From: Primulina eburnea
Taxonomy: Eukaryota > Streptophyta > Magnoliopsida > Lamiales > Gesneriaceae
Direction: 5' to 3'
Assembly: GCF_022965805.1 (NCBI RefSeq)
Contig: NC_133101.1
Span: 11,197,069-11,261,068 of the forward strand
DNA length: 64,000 nucleotides
The notes below the pieces were generated by a model. The model did no database searches. It was not told where the DNA came from and saw only the letters and a program-made list of their open reading frames with translations. Within the stretch, counting starts at the first letter, position 1; every line of letters begins with the position of its first letter. Shown here piece after piece: positions 59,211 through 64,000 of the stretch. The translations under genes and the position numbers were made by a program.

Positions 59211-60687
59211 TGTAGTAGCCCGAATCCTATTTATTTAAATAAACATGATTAAGTATCTTTAATTAAGTAAATCATGTGTAATTTGGCTTTAGAGTTCGTG
59301 TGAGTAAGCCGAGGTGTAGCCAGAAAGGGAAGAGCAGCCCGGGAAGGGAAGATCAGCCCGGGAAAGGAAGAGCAGCCCGGGAATAGTATTTGGTTGACAC
59401 GCCTGCCGGGCAGGTGTCAAGTGCATGGTAATTGTTGACACGTTCATGCATGTAAGGTGAGGTGTCTTTGTGCATGCTGTCTAGCGACAGATGTCCGGAT
59501 GCATGGGATTTGGTTGACACGTTCATGCAGACTGAGGTCTATAAATAGGCCATGGGATTTCTCATTGTGGAGGGGGTACTGTGTGTTTAAATGCAAGTTT
59601 TAGCTCTCTAGAGCAGCCCAGAAAGGGAAGAGCAGCCCGGGAAAGGAAGATCAGCCCGGGAAGGGAAGAGCAGCCAGGAAGGGAAGATCAGCCCGGGAAG
59701 GGAAGAGCAGCCAGAAAGGGAAGAGCAGCCCGGGAAGGGAAGATCAGCCCGGGAAGGGAAGAGCAGCCCGGGACAGAGCAGCCGGGCATAGCCGACGGTC
59801 CGAGAAGGTCAGTCAGGGAGCTCAATATTGTCAGGGCTGACGACGGACTAGACCCGATTGATAGGATTTCCTGTGGACTAGGATTGCTTTACTAGAGGTA
59901 CGAAAGTACTATCCGAGATATCCTGGTTGAGTATACATTCTTATATGTGTTGCATGATTATTTGCTGCATTGATATATGTCATATGATGCATGATATTAT
60001 GTCACGCTTATTGCTGCATGTTGCAATTCATCTTGAGCCGTATCTCTTTCGAGATAGCCTTTATTGTTGAGCTGTATCTCTTTCGAGATAAGCTATATCT
60101 TGTGGGGCCGCTCAGCCCTGTCTTGTGGGCGCATGGACACCGAGAGTACACAGTGGCCGACGGGTCCGGAGGGCTTCGGTGATCCGGGACATTTTAGGTC
60201 CACGTCTGATCTTGTAGTGGATGCAGTGACCCAGAGGAGTACCGCGCGGCACTATCCACTTGGCGCCTCTAGACTGAGCATATTGAGATCTTTTGGTGAC
60301 TTCTGTTTCTTGACTACCCTGGTATCATATCATAGAATGTGCATTTCATATAGGCTTGTATACTCATGCTTTTGTACTGGGCGTTCTTATCGCTCACGTC
60401 CTCGTTTTTCTTTATCTTGGACACCCCATTCCCACGGGGCAGGTCTCAGGTTGGAGGGCTCAGGAGGAGGAGGAGGACGTTGAGTAGCCATTTGTTTTAG
60501 TTATCAGTACTGCTTTGTTTCGAGACAGTTGTACCATTTATTTGTTGTTTGTATTATTCTGGACTTCGATTGGGTTGTATATCTATCGTTTGTTGACCTT
60601 TTCCGTCATTATCTCTGATTGTAATTAATTAAGTTAATTGCATGCTTAAATCTTGATTAGTAGGTGATTCTGGAACGGGTCACTACA
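59211..60687 (+). repeat. 3' LTR of chromovirus 2
   Basis: 1477 bp. Relative to the 5' LTR the first minisatellite block has one 19-bp unit less and the second (about 59610-59775) one unit more; otherwise only scattered substitutions. Confidence 0.93.
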
Positions 60688-61520
60688 CGGTTACCATGAA
60701 ATTAATCTCTGGGGCATTTCCTTGCAAGACGTTATTGAATATGGGAGATTCGTACAACACGTTAAGGTCATTACGTGAACCGACAACACCAAAGAATGCA
60801 TGTCATATACACAAGTCTTGAGACGCGACCGCTTCAAGCAATATTGTTGGTGACTCATGGCCTCTTGTAAACTGGCCTTTTCAAGCAACTGGGCAATTTT
60901 TCCATTCCTAGTGTATGCAATCAAGGCTGCCCAACATTCCAGGGAACACGTGCCTCTCATCATGCATTTGAAGAAGACGTTGAACATCATCAGCATTTGG
61001 CCTTCTCAAATATCGATCACTAAATAGTTCAACCACATACCCGCAGAACTTGAAAAGACACTTGATGGCAGTTGATTCACCCATGCGTAGGTACTCATCA
61101 AGATGGTCGGTCGGGACTCCATACGCCAATTGACGAATTGCAGCCGTGCATTTTTGTAGTGGTGACAAGCCTTTTCTTCTCGCAGCATCGTCCATTTGCT
61201 GAAAATATGGTGAACGATTCTCAAGTGCATTCACTATTCGAAAGAATAACTCTCTTCGCATGCGAAATCGTCTTCGAAATATTTGATCTGGATACACCGA
61301 GTTTGTGGAGAAATAATCATTGAATAGCCTCGCATGTCCGGCTTCACGATTTCTTTGGATGAACCTTATTTTTCGTCGCATCACGTTATTACTTTGATAT
61401 GCTTTAACTATTTCTCGGCTTTGTTGAAGTATCAATGACATTAGCTCTTTCCCCGGATCATAATCTTCATCATCAACTTCAACTTAAACTTCGTTTTCAC
61501 TTGTCGAGCTAGAGCTACAA
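60688..61520 (-). pseudogene. PIF/Harbinger transposase, N-terminal part
   Basis: On the minus strand an acidic/Ser-rich start (about 61520-61442, with one TAA) leads into a 177-residue open frame from ATG 61441. That frame has FSTNSVYPDQIFRRRFRMRR, AIRQLAYGVPTDHLDEYLRM and MLGSLDCIH, the usual N-terminal and first-Asp region of plant Harbinger transposases. It then hits TAG, TGA and TGA where Trp codons are expected, within an otherwise readable continuation (TRGHESPTILLEAVASQDL) to 60688. There chromovirus 2 interrupts it; the rest is at 52590-53053. The gene is dead both by point mutation and by insertion. Confidence 0.85.
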
Positions 61521-62099
61521 CTACTGGAATATATTCAAACATTTTGGAGTAAACAAATTCAAGTCTATGTGTTTGCCAAATGATATGTTTGTAGAATAGA
61601 GAATTGTATAACACAAGGTAAGATTTAGGAAAAAAATTCAAATAATATTGATATGGGGAAAATAGAAGAGAGAAGATTTTTTTAGTGATTTATGATGTAG
61701 AATAATGTGTTTGGATGTTTGAAATAATTTGTGGAATGTGTGAGTATTTATAGATGAATATTTAATTTTTTTATTATAGTAAACGTTAACTAGCCGTTAA
61801 AATATTTTTTAATATTTGAAATAAAACTAACCGTTACTATTTTTATATTATTAAAAATAAATAATCTTTATTTTGACTATTTAAATAAATTATTAAATTA
61901 AATAATATAAATATAAATTATATATATAAAAATACATGTAATGAGGACCATTCTTTCACATTTTGAAATTCAAAAAAAAAATATTTAAAAAAAAATTAAA
62001 TCATGTGGGCGTTCAAACATTTGAACACCCACATCATATTGTACAAGTGGATGGGTGATGAACACTCACCCACATTCATATTACAACCTCATTGGTGTT
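61521..62099. other. AT-rich 5' flank of the Harbinger element, with a hairpin
   Basis: No gene. A 15-bp inverted repeat with one mismatch and a 2-nt spacer lies at 62003-62034 (ATGTGGGCGTTCAAA / TTTGAACACCCACAT). Matching terminal repeats of the Harbinger element could not be established. Confidence 0.5.
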
Positions 62100-62400
62100 T
62101 GTTAGAATATGCCTTGAACCGTCTAGCTCCTACTGCGACCCTTAACGGGGGTCTCGCTATGTTGGGCTTTGGGCTGTCTGATTATGGGCCTAATCTGGCA
62201 CTTTCTGGTCTAGGATTTTTTGAGCAGCATAAATACTGCTTATTCTGTAACCTAGAGATATACCCTGTAATTTCTGAATACTTAAAAGCAATAAAACATC
62301 CTCTTCTCTGCCCGTGGACGTAGCTAACACATTGTTAGTGAACCACGTAATTCTGTGTGTTGATTCTTTACGTTAATCTTTCTTGCAATTTGTTACAACA
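62100..62400 (+). repeat. 5' LTR of the Tork-like element
   Basis: TGTTAGAATATGCC ... TTGTTACAACA, 301 bp, ending three bases before the primer-binding site. Its partner is beyond the window. Confidence 0.8.
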
Positions 62401-62439
62401 AACTAGTATCAGAGCCGAATTTGAAATCTGGTGAGAAAG

Positions 62440-64000
62440 ATGTCTGCTATGAATGTGAAGATCGACAAATTCACGGGGAAGAACAGTTTCAGTTTATGGC
62501 AGATCAAGATGCGAGCCATGTTGAAGCAACAAGGGCTGTGGGCGCGTTGTCGAAGAAGGCATCGGATCCTGAAACCGCTGAGATGGCCACTATGGAAGAA
62601 AAGGCACATTCGACTATTCTGCTATGTCTCGCAGACGATATCATCACCGAAATCGCAGAGGAGGAAACTGCATCTGGTTTGTGGTTAAAACTCGAAAGTC
62701 TGTATATGACAAAGTCCTTAACCAACAAGTTGCTTTTGAAGCAACGTCTGTTTAGTCTGCGAATGCCTGAAGGTACTCAACTTAGAGATCACTTAGATCA
62801 ATTGAACACAACTTTATTAGAATTGCGTAATATCGATGTGAAAGTTGAAGATGAGGATGGTGCCCTAATTCTGTTAGTCTCTTTACCATTGTCGTATGAG
62901 AATTTTGTTCAGTCTTTTATTGTTGGTAAAGATACTGTGTCTCTGGAAGAGGTTAGATCATCCCTTCATACTAGAGAACTGCGACATAAGACGACTGGTA
63001 TGGGTTTGGGTAATCATGCTACTGGGTTAGTGGCCAGTGGGAGTAAGGGTCAGGGAAATTCGGGAAAGAAGAAATTCAAGAAACCAGCTTCTAAGGGCCC
63101 TAAACACGATGATACCTGTAACTACTGTAAAGAAAAGGGACATTGGAAAAATGATTGTCCGAAGAAAAAGAAGCAGCAAGAAAAATCGGGTACTGCTGCT
63201 GTTGCAGAATCTGGCACCAACTCCGAAGATGATATAGCCTTAGTTGCTGATGAACAAACATATCACAACGATGTGTGGGTTCTTGATTCAAGGGCATCTT
63301 ACCATATATGTCCGCACAGAGAGTGGTTTACAACTTATGAGCAGATAGATGGGGGCAATGTTTATATGGCCAACAGTGCTGTATGCAAGGCAGTTGGAAT
63401 TGGCTCAATAAAATTACGGACACATGATGGCAAATTCTGTACATTGAACGATGTTAGGAATGTTCCACTCATGACGAAGAATCTGATATCGCTTAGTCTA
63501 CTAGACAGTAAAGGATTCGATTTCAAAGGTGAAGGTGGAGCTCTATGTGTCTGCAAGGGTTCTAAAGTGATTCTGAAAGGTGTCAAACGGGGTACTCTGT
63601 ATTTTCTGCAAGGTTCAACGCTGTCAGGTGTTTCTGCTATCGCATCATCGGAGGTTCACAAGGATGATATGACCAAACTATGGCACAAGAGGCTTGGTCA
63701 TATGAGTGAAAAAGGGATGCAGGTTCTGTCAAAAGGAGATCTTCTTGGTGGGCACAAGGTAAAAGATCTGGGATTCTGTGAACACTGTTTCCTCAGGAAA
63801 CTACATCGCAGCAAGTTTCCTAAAGCAATTCATAGAAAAAAAGGCACGCTTGATTATATCCATTCTGATTGTTGGGGTCCTTCTCGCGTCGAATCTTTAG
63901 AAGGTTACAGATATTTTGTGTCTTTTATCGACGATTTTTCAAGAATGACTTGGGTGGTTATGATGAAGCATAAAAGTGAAGCTTTCAAGAGCTTCATGCA
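62440..64000 (+). pseudogene. Partial gag-pol of the Tork-like copia element
   Basis: ATG 62440 opens Gag (KFTGKNSFSLWQIKMRAMLK). A single frameshift near 62545 moves the frame, after which about 1450 nt stay open to the window end. Gag continues (LESLYMTKSLTNKLLLKQRL), then a CCHC knuckle CNYCKEKGHWKNDC (about 63118-63159). Protease reads LDSRASYHI: the Gly of the catalytic DSGA motif is Arg, which should inactivate it. Then come the pre-integrase region (LWHKRLGHMSEKG, CEHCFLRKLHRSKF) and the start of the integrase core (SDCWGPSRVESLEGYRYF, FIDDFSRMTWV). The sequence style is that of Tnt1-like elements. No stop codon is seen after the frameshift. Confidence 0.88.

Larger units (their letters stand above)
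53054..60687 (+). mobile_element. Chromovirus 2 (Ty3/gypsy), complete with three stops
   Basis: LTRs of 1478 bp (53054-54531) and 1477 bp (59211-60687), both TGTAGTAGCCCG ... GGGTCACTACA, bracket one long plus-strand frame. The primer-binding site TGGTATCAGAGC lies at 54535-54546 and the polypurine tract AAGTGGGGGAGAA at 59198-59210. Flanking five bases (CGTTG and CGGTT) do not match cleanly, so the target duplication has decayed. LTRs are very similar except for repeat-unit changes. It lies inside a Harbinger transposase gene. Confidence 0.93.
62100..64000 (+). mobile_element. Tork/Tnt1-like copia element, cut by the window end
   Basis: A 5' LTR (62100-62400) is followed by a primer-binding-like TAGTATCAGAGCC (62404-62416) and gag-pol through the start of the integrase core at the window edge. 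The 3' LTR lies outside, so completeness cannot be judged. Confidence 0.85.

Overview
This window looks like nuclear DNA of a flowering plant. It is AT-rich with few genes and is filled by nested plant LTR retrotransposons (Ty1/copia and Ty3/gypsy chromoviruses), DNA transposons (CACTA, hAT, Mutator-type MITEs, PIF/Harbinger) and solo LTRs. An intronless CYP74 oxylipin-pathway P450, a plant NLR fragment and a repetitive degenerate gene that resembles, from memory, predicted proteins of Gesneriaceae/Lamiales genomes suggest an asterid, probably Lamiales. The species cannot be proven from the sequence.

Layout. 1-1219: LTR-like and unassigned DNA with a 50-bp minisatellite. 1220-9383: complete SIRE-like copia element (+) with about 99% identical LTRs, a 5-bp target duplication and gutted pol; a 1.3-kb non-autonomous CACTA element (6149-7468) sits inside it. 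9384-16237: old LTR-derived sequence, including an inverted pair of remnants and an array of five hairpins. 16238-17665 (-): intact CYP74 gene. 17770-22253: intergenic DNA with Mutator-type MITEs and a solo gypsy LTR overlapped by a tandem duplication. 22254-24270 and 33055-33640: two halves of a degenerate repetitive gene, split by a chromovirus on the minus strand (24271-33054) that carries an extra coiled-coil ORF upstream of gag. 34123-34461: solo LTR. 34560-35837: unrecognised exon-like segment split by a hAT-like element. 36655-37275 and 42154-42420: NLR pseudogene split by a nearly intact copia element (37276-42148). 42421-49409: AT-rich DNA with a minisatellite, a MITE, a solo SIRE-like LTR and a G-rich hAT MITE inside a gypsy LTR remnant. 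49410-49667 (-): small intact plant gene. 52590-53053 and 60688-61520 (-): halves of a PIF/Harbinger transposase split by a second chromovirus (53054-60687). 62100-64000: left part of a Tork/Tnt1-like copia element that runs off the window.

Only two genes look intact and host-derived: the CYP74 gene and the 85-residue ORF. No tRNA, rRNA or CRISPR array was seen.

The most unusual signal is a symmetric motif of about 38 bp, GTGTTG-N6-8-GTGTTG-N0-2-CAACAC-N6-7-CAACAC (centre 12 in one copy). It recurs roughly every 500-900 bp through the SIRE-like element, in LTRs, coding and non-coding parts alike, and was not seen as a full motif in the other elements. A second theme is that most in-frame stops in the retroelements are TAG or TGA where Gln or Trp is expected, consistent with decay by methyl-cytosine deamination.
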